Positions 6,989 to 15,480 of a DNA stretch of 31,875 nucleotides are shown here, piece by piece. The notes beneath the pieces were generated by a model. That model was not told the DNA's origin. It searched no databases and saw only the letters and a program-made list of their open reading frames with translations. A program made the translations under genes and the position numbers. This stretch comes from Loktanella sp. UBA3435 (GTDB taxonomy: Bacteria; Pseudomonadota; Alphaproteobacteria; Rhodobacterales; Rhodobacteraceae): assembly GCA_002378665.1 (NCBI GenBank), contig DFSO01000078.1, positions 1-31,875 of the forward strand. Reading direction: 5' to 3'. Each line of letters opens with the position of its first letter. Position 1 is the stretch's first letter.

Positions 6989-8383
6989 TTGGCAGAAATG
7001 AACCAAGGATTTCAAATGCCTTTTACCTTTGCTGACCCGACGACACCTGCGGTTGATCTTTACGTCATAGAGACAGGATCAATTGATACATTGCCAGAGT
7101 TTGCTCAGAAATGGGCGCAGACCTATGGATTTACGGGGGCTTTGGGGCAGGTCTTAGCTGTGCCGCGTGAAGACGGTACTTTGGCCTGTGCTGCCGTTGG
7201 GTATGGCACCGCCTTGCTGCGCAAACGCGGGCGGTTTTTTGTCGGTGCGGCTGCGCGGAAATTGCCAGTTGCGACGTATAGAATTGTAAGCGACCTGCCG
7301 AGGCCCGAGTTGGAAGAGGCCGCCCTTGGTTGGCTATTGGAGACCTACCGTTTTGACCGCTATGTGAAGCCTGCAGGCGCCGTTGCATCGTTGGTCGCGC
7401 CCAAAGGGATCGACGCTAAGCGGATCGAAGTGATCGCAGCTGGCGAGGTATTGACCCGCGATCTGATCAACACGCCTGCCTCTGATATGGGACCGTTCGA
7501 GCTTGAAGAGGCATTTCGCGCTTTGGCTCATGCGCATCAGGCCGAAGTCAATGTCATCTTGGGCGATGACCTGCTGCCCGCGAATTTTCCGATGATCCAT
7601 GCGGTGGGCCGTGCGTCCACGCGTGAGCCGCGTTTGCTTGATATGCGCTGGGGCATAAAGGGTCCGCTTTTGACGCTGGTGGGCAAGGGGGTTTGTTTTG
7701 ATACAGGTGGCCTGAATATCAAGCCTGGGTCGAGCATGGGCCTGATGAAAAAGGATATGGGCGGGGCGGCGACGGTGCTGGGCCTTGCGCATATGATTAT
7801 GGGACTTGGTCTGCCGCTCCGCTTGCGCGTGTTGGTGCCCGCGGTGGAAAATGGCATTGATGGCAATGCGTTCCGCCCGCAAGATATTTTGAAAAGCCGC
7901 AAAGGTTTGACCGTCGAGATTAACAATACCGATGCTGAGGGACGCCTTGTGTTGGCCGATGCGCTCACGCTCGCGGATGAGGATCAGCCCGCGCTGGTGA
8001 TTTCCATGGCAACGCTGACGGGCGCTGCCCGTGTGGCGGTTGGCCCTGATATGTCGCCGTTTTTCACAGATGATGATGTGGCTGCGAGCGAGGTTTCACT
8101 GGCTGCGGCCCGCGTTGCTGATCCTGTCTGGCGTTTGCCGTTCCACGAGCCTTATGAGGCGATGATTGAACCTGGCATTGCCGATCTGGACAATGCGCCA
8201 AGTGGCGGTTTTGCGGGCGCGATTACTGCGGCCTTGTTTCTGCGCCGTTTTGTCGAAAGCCCTTACATGCATTTTGACATCTATGGCTGGAACCCAACCG
8301 CCGCGCCTGCACGCCCGAAAGGTGGTGTTGGCATGGGCGCGCGGGCTTTGCTGGAAGCTTTGCCAAAACTGTTGAAGCTATGA
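6989..8383 (+). CDS. M17 leucyl aminopeptidase family protein
   Basis: A 464-aa cytosolic metallo-aminopeptidase with two metal ions that removes N-terminal amino acids from peptides. The catalytic half carries VGKGVCFDTGG (residues 231-241, K233 and D238), KKDMGGAA (254-261, D256) and the family signature NTDAEGRL (313-320, D315, E317, R319). The N-terminal 150 residues are variable, as in alphaproteobacterial members. The start is a TTG: GAGGGG at 6977-6982 is spaced 6 nt from it but 15 nt from the next ATG at 6998. It overlaps the NlpC/P60 gene by 4 nt (ATGA), so the two are translationally coupled, suggesting joint turnover of peptides or murein peptides. Confidence 0.92.
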   Translation: MAEMNQGFQMPFTFADPTTPAVDLYVIETGSIDTLPEFAQKWAQTYGFTGALGQVLAVPREDGTLACAAVGYGTALLRKRGRFFVGAAARKLPVATYRIVSDLPRPELEEAALGWLLETYRFDRYVKPAGAVASLVAPKGIDAKRIEVIAAGEVLTRDLINTPASDMGPFELEEAFRALAHAHQAEVNVILGDDLLPANFPMIHAVGRASTREPRLLDMRWGIKGPLLTLVGKGVCFDTGGLNIKPGSSMGLMKKDMGGAATVLGLAHMIMGLGLPLRLRVLVPAVENGIDGNAFRPQDILKSRKGLTVEINNTDAEGRLVLADALTLADEDQPALVISMATLTGAARVAVGPDMSPFFTDDDVAASEVSLAAARVADPVWRLPFHEPYEAMIEPGIADLDNAPSGGFAGAITAALFLRRFVESPYMHFDIYGWNPTAAPARPKGGVGMGARALLEALPKLLKL

Positions 8384-9207
8384 GCGACCCAAGATTAACC
8401 CCAGCGAATGGGCGTGTTGCGGCGGCTTATTTGAAGGGTCACGTTGCGGCAGACGCCTTTGTTGAGGGTGTCGGGAAAAGTGTGGCGGTGCCTGTCGTCG
8501 ATCTCTGCCCTGCGCCCGATGCGATGCGAGATCGGCAGCTTTTGTTGGGTGCCGAGGTTAAGGTTTTTGAAGAGCGTGATGGCTGGGCCTTTGTGCAGGC
8601 GGTTGATGGCTATGTCGGCTATGTGCCGCTGTCTGCGCTCGGCGGTTTGGTCGTGCCTACGCATTTTGTAGCGACCCCCGCGACCCACGCCTATGCCCAA
8701 GAGACCATGAAATCCGCCGATTTAATGTATCTGTCATTCGGATCGCGGGTCCGTGTTGTGGATGAACGGCAGAAATTTTTTGAGACCACGAAAGGGTTTA
8801 TCCCCAAGAAACATTTGCGACCTTTGACGCAGCCTTTCACCGATCCTGCGACTATTGCCCAGATGCATTTTGGCGTGCCCTATCTCTGGGGGGGGAATTC
8901 GATCAGTGGGATCGATTGCTCTGGTCTTGTCGCTGCATCTCTGACGGCGTGTGCCATCATCAGCCCAGCAGATAGTGATTTGCAACGCGATGGGCTTGGT
9001 GTGGGTTTGCCCGACGATGCGCCGCTTCAGCGCGGTGACCTGATGTTCTGGACGGGGCATGTGGGCATGATGGTCGATGCGGAAACGATGATCCATGCCA
9101 ATGCCCATCACATGAGCACGGCTTATGAGCTCGTCGCAAATGCGACCTTACGGATCAAGGCGCAGGGCGATGGGGATGTCACCGCGCGAAAGCGTCTGAT
9201 GCTTTAG
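8380..9207 (+). CDS. NlpC/P60 (C40) peptidase with N-terminal SH3-type domains
   Basis: A 275-aa cysteine peptidase of the family that cuts cell-wall peptides. Residues about 35-150 look like two bacterial SH3 domains (for example GWAFVQAVDGYVGYVP at 68-83). The catalytic domain follows, with C180 in GIDCSGL, H227 in GHVGMM and a third polar residue at or near H239. No signal peptide is seen, so it probably acts on peptides in the cytoplasm, consistent with coupling to the aminopeptidase. Its stop overlaps the convergent DUF2794-type gene by 4 nt. Confidence 0.9.
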   Translation: MSDPRLTPANGRVAAAYLKGHVAADAFVEGVGKSVAVPVVDLCPAPDAMRDRQLLLGAEVKVFEERDGWAFVQAVDGYVGYVPLSALGGLVVPTHFVATPATHAYAQETMKSADLMYLSFGSRVRVVDERQKFFETTKGFIPKKHLRPLTQPFTDPATIAQMHFGVPYLWGGNSISGIDCSGLVAASLTACAIISPADSDLQRDGLGVGLPDDAPLQRGDLMFWTGHVGMMVDAETMIHANAHHMSTAYELVANATLRIKAQGDGDVTARKRLML

Positions 9208-9545
9208 TTGACGGCGCGGATCAGTTTACGCTCGAGTACCTGCAACACTTGGCGGAGTTCCGTGCCGCGTTTGAGCACCTGACCGTCCATTCCGATCACC
9301 GCATATTGCCCTTGCTTCAGCCGCAGCTTTGGTCGTTTCTCAATCCGATAAAGCGGATTTTCAGCGGTGCGGCGAAACACCGAGAACACGGCCGCTTCGC
9401 GCAGAAAAGACATGCCATAGTCACGCCATTCACCCGCAGCAACCATGCGACCGTAAAGACCCAGAATCAAATTGAGTTCGGTGCGGTGGAACGCAACCTG
9501 CTCGGGTTGTCTTGACGGAAGGGAAAGGGGGGCGTCGATGTTCAT
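9204..9545 (-). CDS. DUF2794-type conserved protein
   Basis: A 113-aa soluble protein of unknown function, matching the alphaproteobacterial DUF2794 family by its pattern: VAFHRTELNLILGLYGRMVA, WRDYG, AVFSVFRRTAENPLYRIEK and a C-terminal LKRG(T)ELRQVLQVLERK. The start at 9545 (MNIDAPLSL) fits the family; the frame extends 22 codons further without a ribosome site. The gene is monocistronic, and its stop overlaps the convergent peptidase gene by 4 nt. The name is recalled from family patterns and cannot be verified here. Confidence 0.8.
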   Translation of the reverse strand: MNIDAPLSLPSRQPEQVAFHRTELNLILGLYGRMVAAGEWRDYGMSFLREAAVFSVFRRTAENPLYRIEKRPKLRLKQGQYAVIGMDGQVLKRGTELRQVLQVLERKLIRAVN

Positions 9546-9748
9546 GGAAATAGACTTGCGCCGATTGCCCCTGAAATCAAGCGTTCTGAAGCGATGCGAA
9601 CCGAAAATCATCTTTGAAATGTCGCGGGGGGTTCATGCAATTGACATGATTGCCTGCGAAATCAGTTTCATAGTGAGTAGGTTCTTGAGGGGGTGCTTTT
9701 ATAGCCCCCGCCCAGTGCATCCCTTCAAGGCCTCCACTTTATCCCCAA
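9546..9748. other. Intergenic region, no gene seen
   Basis: Two hundred bases between the DUF2794-type gene and the I78-like lipoprotein gene, both on the minus strand. A run of G's (about 9689-9694) and of C's (about 9705-9709) can pair imperfectly, but no T run follows on either strand. The region should carry the promoter of the DUF2794-type gene; no clear promoter is assigned. Confidence 0.4.
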
Positions 9749-10036
9749 TTACCCGCAGCTGATCTGGTTGATCTTGCCGTCTTCTCCCACGTGGAAGTTC
9801 ATGCGCGCAGGGGCGTAATCCTGCGTTGAGATCGTTCCGGGGCGGAGAATGCGCACTTGGCCAAGGATCAAAATGCGCTCAAGCGCTGTGGCATCCTGGT
9901 TCAGCAGCGTATGATAGCGTACTGCATTACACGTATCATCCATGCCCGTAGGTAGGGCGTTTTGAACGGGTTGCGGTGCGCTGGGCGCTTGCGGGGAACA
10001 GGCGGCGAGCGCCAAAAGGAGAATGAGTTTTTTCAT
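9749..10036 (-). CDS. Lipoprotein with I78-type peptidase-inhibitor domain
   Basis: A 95-aa lipoprotein. The signal MKKLILLLALAAC ends in a lipobox LAAC with lipidated C13. The mature part has the I78 pattern: a cysteine near the start (DDTCNAV), LIxGQ-like LILGQVRILRPG, DYAPARMNFHV and a terminal ISCG. The two cysteines probably form a disulfide. I78 proteins inhibit serine proteases in the periplasm. The start at 10036 gives the signal peptide; upstream ATGs in frame would add an unneeded charged leader. Function is by family analogy. Confidence 0.75.
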   Translation of the reverse strand: MKKLILLLALAACSPQAPSAPQPVQNALPTGMDDTCNAVRYHTLLNQDATALERILILGQVRILRPGTISTQDYAPARMNFHVGEDGKINQISCG

Positions 10037-10169
10037 ACTCGCAGAATGCGTGAAATTTTGTTCCATTTGCAAGGTTTCAAAATTGATTTCGCTCCCCTTT
10101 GGCGCAAACGCTGGTTGAAATGGGCGGCGCAATGCGTGATCCTTGTGACAAATTGGAGAGGATTTTCAA

Positions 10170-11285
10170 ATGATGAGAACACGTGCCGCCGTTGCCGTTG
10201 CTGCGGGTAAACCGCTTGAAATCATGGAAGTGAACTTGGAGGGGCCGCGCAAAGGCGAGGTCTTGGTCGAGATCAAGGCGACTGGCCTATGCCACACAGA
10301 CGAATTCACCCGCTCTGGCGATGACCCTGAGGGCATTTTTCCTGCGATCCTTGGCCATGAGGGCGCAGGCGTTGTCATTGAGATCGGCGAAGGTGTTACC
10401 AGCCTTGAGGTCGGTGATCACGTGATCCCGCTTTACACGCCTGAGTGCCGTGAGTGCGAGTATTGCCTCAATCCCAAAACCAACCTTTGCCAGAAGATCC
10501 GCAGCACCCAAGGCGCCGGGCTTTTGCCAGATGGTTCGACCCGTTTCTCGATGCTTGATGGCACGCCCATCCATCACTACATGGGCTGCTCGACCTTTGC
10601 CAACCACACGGTTGTGCCTGAAATCGCGCTGGCCAAGGTCCGCAAAGACGCGCCGTTTGACAAGATTTGCTATATCGGTTGCGGCGTCACGACGGGCATC
10701 GGTGCTGTGATCAATACCGCCAAGGTCGAGATCGGCAGCCGCGCGATTGTCTTTGGTCTGGGCGGCATTGGCCTGAACGTGATTCAAGGGCTGCGCCTTG
10801 CAGGTGCGGATCAGATCGTTGGCGTTGATCTTAATGAGAGCAAGATCGAGATGGGCAAACGTTTTGGCATGACCGATTTCGTGAACCCGTCCAAGGTAGA
10901 GGGTGATCTGGTGGCGCATTTGGTTGCGCTGACCAAAGGCGGTGCTGACTATACATTTGATGCCACAGGCAACGTGAACGTGATGCGCACAGCACTTGAG
11001 GCCGCGCATAAGGGGTGGGGAGAGAGCATCATCATCGGCGTTGCCCCTGCAGGTGCCGAGATTTCGACGCGTCCTTTCCAGCTTGTGACAGGTCGTAGTT
11101 GGCGCGGGACTGCCTTTGGCGGGGCGTCTGGTCGTACTGATGTGCCGAAAATTGTCGATTGGTATATGGACGGGAAAATCGAGATTGATCCGATGATTAC
11201 CCATAAATTGAAGCTTGAAGACATCAACCACGGCTTTGACTTGATGCACGAAGGTAAATCCATTCGTGCGGTTGTTGAGTTCTAA
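10170..11285 (+). CDS. frmA: S-(hydroxymethyl)glutathione dehydrogenase / class III alcohol dehydrogenase
   Basis: A 371-aa zinc enzyme that oxidises the formaldehyde-glutathione adduct with NAD. Catalytic zinc ligands are C41, H63 and C172; structural zinc ligands are C93, C96, C99 and C107. The cofactor motif GLGGIG is at 197-202. A Shine-Dalgarno GGAGAGG (10155-10161) sits 8 nt before the ATG. A clear terminator follows, so it is monocistronic. The usual partner S-formylglutathione hydrolase is not adjacent. In roseobacters it clears formaldehyde from methylated compounds such as DMSP, choline or methylamines (context knowledge). Confidence 0.95.
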   Translation: MMRTRAAVAVAAGKPLEIMEVNLEGPRKGEVLVEIKATGLCHTDEFTRSGDDPEGIFPAILGHEGAGVVIEIGEGVTSLEVGDHVIPLYTPECRECEYCLNPKTNLCQKIRSTQGAGLLPDGSTRFSMLDGTPIHHYMGCSTFANHTVVPEIALAKVRKDAPFDKICYIGCGVTTGIGAVINTAKVEIGSRAIVFGLGGIGLNVIQGLRLAGADQIVGVDLNESKIEMGKRFGMTDFVNPSKVEGDLVAHLVALTKGGADYTFDATGNVNVMRTALEAAHKGWGESIIIGVAPAGAEISTRPFQLVTGRSWRGTAFGGASGRTDVPKIVDWYMDGKIEIDPMITHKLKLEDINHGFDLMHEGKSIRAVVEF

Positions 11286-11307
11286 ATCGCCCTCCATATT
11301 TGCGACT

Positions 11308-11332
11308 GGCCCTGCGATCTGCGGGGCCTTTT
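11308..11332 (+). terminator. Rho-independent terminator after frmA
   Basis: An 8-bp stem containing one G-T pair (11308-11315 with 11321-11328), a 5-nt loop and TTTT immediately after. It starts 23 nt beyond the frmA stop and separates it from mbfA. Confidence 0.8.
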
Positions 11333-11370
11333 GCGTTTCAGGGCTTGCCTTATTCGCGGTGGTGACTACC

Positions 11371-11385
11371 TTAGAACCATTCTAA
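11371..11385. promoter_or_regulatory. Irr-type iron control element (ICE) before mbfA
   Basis: TTAGAA-CCA-TTCTAA is a perfect 6+6 inverted repeat matching the core of the ICE motif bound by the haem-responsive regulator Irr in alphaproteobacteria. It lies 3 nt before the GTG and 15 nt before the ATG of mbfA, a known Irr target in rhizobia, where Irr represses it in low iron. The match is seen directly; Irr binding is inferred. Confidence 0.75.
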
Positions 11386-11388
11386 TAA

Positions 11389-12378
11389 GTGAGCCGTGCC
11401 ATGATCCCAGGACTTGCAAACCGTCGTCGTTTCCGTGACCTGTCAGAGCAAGAAATTCTCGCTCTCGCGATTTCCTCAGAAGAGGACGACGCCCGTATCT
11501 ACCGCTCTTACGCGCAGATGTTGCGTGCGGAATTCCCAGCGAGTGCCTCCGTTTTTGACGGCATGGCCAAGGAGGAAGACGAGCACCGCCGCCTTCTGAT
11601 CGAGCTGCACGTCAGCCGCTTTGGCGATGTGATCCCGCTGATCCGTCGCGAGCATGTGTCAGGCTTTTACGCCCGCCGCCCCGTTTGGTTGGTCGAAAAC
11701 CTTGGCCTGGAGCGTATCCGAGAGGAGGCTGCCCAAATGGAGCATGACGCGGAACGGTTTTACCGTGCCGCTGCTGCCGTCACGACGGACGCTGCGACGC
11801 GCCAGTTACTGGGTGATTTGGCCGCCGCCGAGGCGGGCCATTCACAGCATGCAAGCGCGCTTGCGGCCGAGCACCTTGGTGATGACGCACGCTCAGACGA
11901 GGAAAGTGCCGCGCACCGCCAGTTCATTCTGACATGGGTGCAGCCGGGTCTTGCGGGCTTGATGGATGGGTCCGTCTCGACCCTCGCGCCTATTTTCGCG
12001 ACCGCATTTGCGACACATGACACATGGACGACGTTTCTTGTGGGCTTAGCTGCTTCGGTCGGTGCGGGTATCTCGATGGGCTTCACTGAGGCCGCGTCGG
12101 ATGACGGTCAAATCTCGGGTCGTGGGTCGCCCGTTAAGCGCGGGATCGCGGCGGGTGTGATGACGACGTTGGGTGGTTTGGGCCATGCTCTGCCCTACCT
12201 GATCGCTGATTTCTGGACCGCAACAAGTGTCGCCTTGGTGGTTGTGTTCATCGAGCTTTGGGCGATCGCGTGGATTCAAAACCGCTATATGCAGACACCA
12301 TTTTTGCGGGCTGCGTTTCAGGTGGTTGTTGGTGGCGCCTTGGTCTTTGCGGCGGGTGTTCTGATCGGGTCTGGCTAG
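11389..12378 (+). CDS. mbfA: Membrane-bound ferritin MbfA (rubrerythrin-VIT1 iron exporter)
   Basis: A fusion of an N-terminal ferritin-like diiron domain (residues about 20-165) and a C-terminal VIT1-type membrane domain with about five hydrophobic spans (about 185-327). Candidate iron ligands are E31/E32, E62/E63 with H66, E113, E118 and E148 with H151. MbfA exports iron and protects against iron and peroxide stress. The start may be GTG 11389 or ATG 11401; neither has a good ribosome site, and the ICE operator lies right upstream, so a very short leader is likely. The stop overlaps the convergent GNAT gene by CTAG. Confidence 0.9.
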   Translation: MSRAMIPGLANRRRFRDLSEQEILALAISSEEDDARIYRSYAQMLRAEFPASASVFDGMAKEEDEHRRLLIELHVSRFGDVIPLIRREHVSGFYARRPVWLVENLGLERIREEAAQMEHDAERFYRAAAAVTTDAATRQLLGDLAAAEAGHSQHASALAAEHLGDDARSDEESAAHRQFILTWVQPGLAGLMDGSVSTLAPIFATAFATHDTWTTFLVGLAASVGAGISMGFTEAASDDGQISGRGSPVKRGIAAGVMTTLGGLGHALPYLIADFWTATSVALVVVFIELWAIAWIQNRYMQTPFLRAAFQVVVGGALVFAAGVLIGSG

Positions 12379-12953
12379 ACCTGATAGATCATCGTCGTCG
12401 CGGATTTAAAGCCAAAGATGTGGCGCAATAGCCCCATGTTTTGGGTATGCTTTGGGACAAAACCGAACCGCTCATATAATGCGCGGGCGCGGGTGTTGGC
12501 GTCGATGACATCAAGGCGCACTTCGCCAAATCCGCGCCGGTGGGCTTCGGTAACAATCGCTTTTAGGAGCGTGGTTCCAACGCCTTGACCACGCGCGGTA
12601 GGCTCCACAAAAATACCATCCATAAGGAAGCGGGCATCCTCAGTGTCGCGCTCAAGAAGGGAAAGCAGCGCTGCCCGCCACACGGCACCAAACGGCCCGT
12701 AGGCTTGGGAAAGCTGCTCGAACGTTCCGTTCACCAAGGCACCTTCGTAAGTCTTAAATCCCGCAACGCCAAGCAGCTTGCCCTCGCGGTCATGGGCGCA
12801 AATCGCGTGTTCGGGGTCAAGAACCTTCTCAATGAACGCCATTGCTTTTGGTTCTGGATGCATCACGCGGGCAAGTTTCGGGCCGAATGCTTCCCAATAA
12901 AGTGTCGCCACTTGTTCGCGCTCATCTGGTTTGATGCCTTTACTTGTAATCAT
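12375..12953 (-). CDS. GNAT-family N-acetyltransferase
   Basis: A 192-aa acetyltransferase with the acetyl-CoA binding motif RGQGVGTTLL (about residues 119-128) and the typical C-terminal ALYERFGF (about 159-166). Its ATG overlaps the TGA of the MoeA fusion gene by 4 nt, making it the last gene of the fdhD-mob-moeA chain. The substrate is unknown. Tight coupling to cofactor genes may be only genome compaction. Confidence 0.88.
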   Translation of the reverse strand: MITSKGIKPDEREQVATLYWEAFGPKLARVMHPEPKAMAFIEKVLDPEHAICAHDREGKLLGVAGFKTYEGALVNGTFEQLSQAYGPFGAVWRAALLSLLERDTEDARFLMDGIFVEPTARGQGVGTTLLKAIVTEAHRRGFGEVRLDVIDANTRARALYERFGFVPKHTQNMGLLRHIFGFKSATTMIYQV

Positions 12954-14992
12954 AGTTCAAAGCTTGAGTAAGGGATGAAACGGACAGGGTCGCAGTGCAC
13001 AATGACCTTGGCTTCGTCGCCAAACTCGACCAGCCCCTCAGCCCAAGACAGACCCGAAACGCGCCCTGATCCCTCAGAGACGAAAGCAGTGACTTTGCCG
13101 TCCTCAATCCGCGCGCGGATGTATTCGCGGCGGCCCGCCTTCTTGGATTTGGTGAAGGCGGCGGGCAATGTGAACCCCTGCGGCTCCAACCACGCGCCAC
13201 CTGCCAAAACCGACAATGAGGGCCGCGCAAATACTAACGCGCATATTAAAGCCGCGACGGGGTTCCCGGGCAAGCCAAAGACGGGTACGCCATTCCAAAG
13301 ACCAAGCGCCAAAGGCCGCCCCGGTTTCATCGCGATCCGCCAAAGGGCGAAACTTCCCGTGCCTTCAAGTAGCGCGGACATATGGTCTTCGTCCCCCGCC
13401 GAGGCCCCGCCAGATGTCAGGATCACGTCGCATTTCTTTGCTGCCGCATCCAAGGTTTTCCGCAGTTCATCGCGCAGGTCAGGGGCGCATCCAAGGTCGA
13501 CCACTTTGTGCCCCCAAGTCTGCACCAAACTGCGTAACATCGGGCGGTTGGCGTCGTAGATTTGATCTTCGCGGGCGGCCGTACCTGCCTGCGCTAACTC
13601 GTCTCCAGTCGATAAAATGCCAACCCGTAGCTTTTTGCGGACGGCTACTTTGCCAATGCCAGTAGCGGCAAGTGTGGCGAGATCGACGGGGCGAAGTTTG
13701 TGTCCTGCGGAGAAAATATTTTGCCCTGCAACCATATCCTCGCCCGCACGCCGCGCGTTTGCGCCTTGCTTTAACGGACCGTGAAACCGCAGTTGATCGC
13801 CGTCAATGACGACGTCTTCTTGCAGCACGACCGTATCAACGCCACTTGGTAGAGCCGCACCTGTCAGCACACGTATCGCGCGACCCTTTTCAACATAGCC
13901 ATCATAAGGCTGCCCCGCAGCAGAGCGCCCATCGACAAGCGTCAACGCCTGTTCGCCCAACGCAGCGCCGCCCGCAAATCCATAGCCATCCACCGCAGAA
14001 TTCGGGGTCGGTGGATGGGCACGCAGGCTTGCAATGTCGCTTGCGAGGATGCGCTTGTTTGCCTTTTTCAAGGTTACGGTCTTTGTCCCCGTTACCGCCA
14101 AAAGATTCGATTTTAAATGCGCCAGCGCTACGTCAACGGGTGTCCAATGCGCCCCTTGCGGCATCGCAAAACAGTCGTTGCGTAGGGGGGGCGTGGGGCG
14201 TTTTTCCTGTGGCACGCCAAGGATCCAACCCTCAACGGGGGCCGTCACATTGAGCAATGCGGCAAGATTGGTTTTTGCAAAATACGCCGCAGTTGTCTTC
14301 ACTTGATGGGCGTCTTTGATCATGCCGTCTGGGGCGGGTCCCGCGAAAAGCGTGGGCCACACCTCAATGAGTGCGATCTGTTTCGAAGGGGCCTCGAACG
14401 GCCAGACCGAGACCGCGTCTTTGAACCGTTCCCGCAAGCGATGCAGCACAGGCAGGCCCATCAACACTTGCGACCCAACAGCACCAGCGCCCGCAAGTTG
14501 CCAGCACGTGAAGCTCCCCTTTGCGTGGTTTTCGACAGCGCGACGTTCGGGGAAATCGGTGTTGGTGCGTATGTTGCCTTTCTTGGGCAGATGCGGAATA
14601 TCGCGCGCAAGTCCGTTGCCCCAAAAGGGGCCGATACCGTCAAACTTTGTATTCAGCGCACCTGCCACATCAAAGCGGTTGTTGGCCTTTGCTGCGTCTT
14701 CGATGTGGTCGTTTAGCCATGCCCACATAGCGAACGGATCGTCGGTTCCTGTGATCGCTTTGGCAAAGCCAGCGGGGTAGGCGAAGGGGAAGTCAAAGCC
14801 TGCCATGACGCGTCTTCCAGCGGCCAATTCGCGTTCGAACAGCTCAATGAGCCAAGTTTCGACCAGTATTCTATTACGAAAATAGATGGGGTCTTGCCCT
14901 GCGACACAGGCCCAAATCGCGTCTTTGACAGGCGTAGGCCCGCGATCATTTCCGCCCGACCAATCGACAATAACGATTGTATCAAATGTCAT
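12950..14992 (-). CDS. moeA: RNase H-like (DUF429-like) domain fused to MoeA molybdopterin molybdotransferase
   Basis: A 680-aa two-part protein, against about 390-420 aa for ordinary MoeA. The C-terminal part from about residue 272 (NDCFAMPQGAHWTPVD, which looks like the natural N-terminus of stand-alone MoeA) has NSAVDGY (331-337), STGDEL (461-466), TSGGASAGDEDH (526-537), MKPGRP (555-560) and GLPGNPVA (573-580); it inserts molybdate into adenylylated molybdopterin. The N-terminal 270 residues look like an RNase H-like fold: IVDWSGG with D10, AGFDFPF with D67, IEVWPTL with E210 and D227. The start at 14992 overlaps mobB by ATGA. The role of the N-terminal domain is unknown. Confidence 0.87.
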   Translation of the reverse strand: MTFDTIVIVDWSGGNDRGPTPVKDAIWACVAGQDPIYFRNRILVETWLIELFERELAAGRRVMAGFDFPFAYPAGFAKAITGTDDPFAMWAWLNDHIEDAAKANNRFDVAGALNTKFDGIGPFWGNGLARDIPHLPKKGNIRTNTDFPERRAVENHAKGSFTCWQLAGAGAVGSQVLMGLPVLHRLRERFKDAVSVWPFEAPSKQIALIEVWPTLFAGPAPDGMIKDAHQVKTTAAYFAKTNLAALLNVTAPVEGWILGVPQEKRPTPPLRNDCFAMPQGAHWTPVDVALAHLKSNLLAVTGTKTVTLKKANKRILASDIASLRAHPPTPNSAVDGYGFAGGAALGEQALTLVDGRSAAGQPYDGYVEKGRAIRVLTGAALPSGVDTVVLQEDVVIDGDQLRFHGPLKQGANARRAGEDMVAGQNIFSAGHKLRPVDLATLAATGIGKVAVRKKLRVGILSTGDELAQAGTAAREDQIYDANRPMLRSLVQTWGHKVVDLGCAPDLRDELRKTLDAAAKKCDVILTSGGASAGDEDHMSALLEGTGSFALWRIAMKPGRPLALGLWNGVPVFGLPGNPVAALICALVFARPSLSVLAGGAWLEPQGFTLPAAFTKSKKAGRREYIRARIEDGKVTAFVSEGSGRVSGLSWAEGLVEFGDEAKVIVHCDPVRFIPYSSFEL

Positions 14993-15480
14993 AGGCCGAC
15001 CTGTGCGAGGATGAAATCGGCGATCGCAGCTGTGTGATCTAGATCGAATTTGGGTTGCTCTGCATCGACGGCGCAATCGGCAGCGATGGCCAGAATTGTC
15101 GGGTCATTTGGGGCAAGCAGCCTGCCATTAGTGGCGCTACGGTAGGTCTCGATCTTGGGGTGGCTATCGCGTTTGTAACCTTCGATCAGGACCAAATCAA
15201 CGGGGTCCAGTTTGCCCAAGAGCACATCGAGCGCAGGCTCGTCCGCGCCTCGCAATTCCGACATGAGCGCCCAGCGGTTGCCTGAGGAAAGCAGGACCTG
15301 TGACGCACCTGCCGTGCGGTGGCGGTAGCTGTCTTTGCCTTCGTGATCGACGTCGAAATTGTGGTGTGCGTGTTTCACTGTTGAGACAGTAAAACCGCGC
15401 CCTGTGATCTCAGTGACGAGCCGTTCCATTAGGCCCGTTTTGCCTGTGTTCTTATAACCGACAACGCCAAATACTCTCAT
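14989..15480 (-). CDS. mobB: Molybdopterin-guanine dinucleotide biosynthesis protein MobB
   Basis: A 163-aa GTP-binding protein with a Walker A loop GYKNTGKTGLMERL at residues 7-20, followed by STVKHAHHNFDVDHEGKDSYRHR, cut here to its key residues H37, D43 and D47, and LVLIEGYK near 116-123. MobB assists MobA in making the guanine dinucleotide form of the molybdenum cofactor used by DMSO reductase-family enzymes and formate dehydrogenases. It overlaps mobA and the moeA fusion by 4 nt each. Confidence 0.93.
   Translation of the reverse strand: MRVFGVVGYKNTGKTGLMERLVTEITGRGFTVSTVKHAHHNFDVDHEGKDSYRHRTAGASQVLLSSGNRWALMSELRGADEPALDVLLGKLDPVDLVLIEGYKRDSHPKIETYRSATNGRLLAPNDPTILAIAADCAVDAEQPKFDLDHTAAIADFILAQVGL

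Noticed and set aside
9687..9712. G-run/C-run pair that could be a terminator or hairpin
   Set aside because: Pairing needs bulges, and no T run follows on either strand, so no terminator is claimed.
10287..11297. A 336-codon open frame on the minus strand opposite frmA
   Set aside because: It lies wholly against a well-supported dehydrogenase, its protein has no recognisable domain, and it is Arg/His/Asn-rich as expected of a shadow frame.
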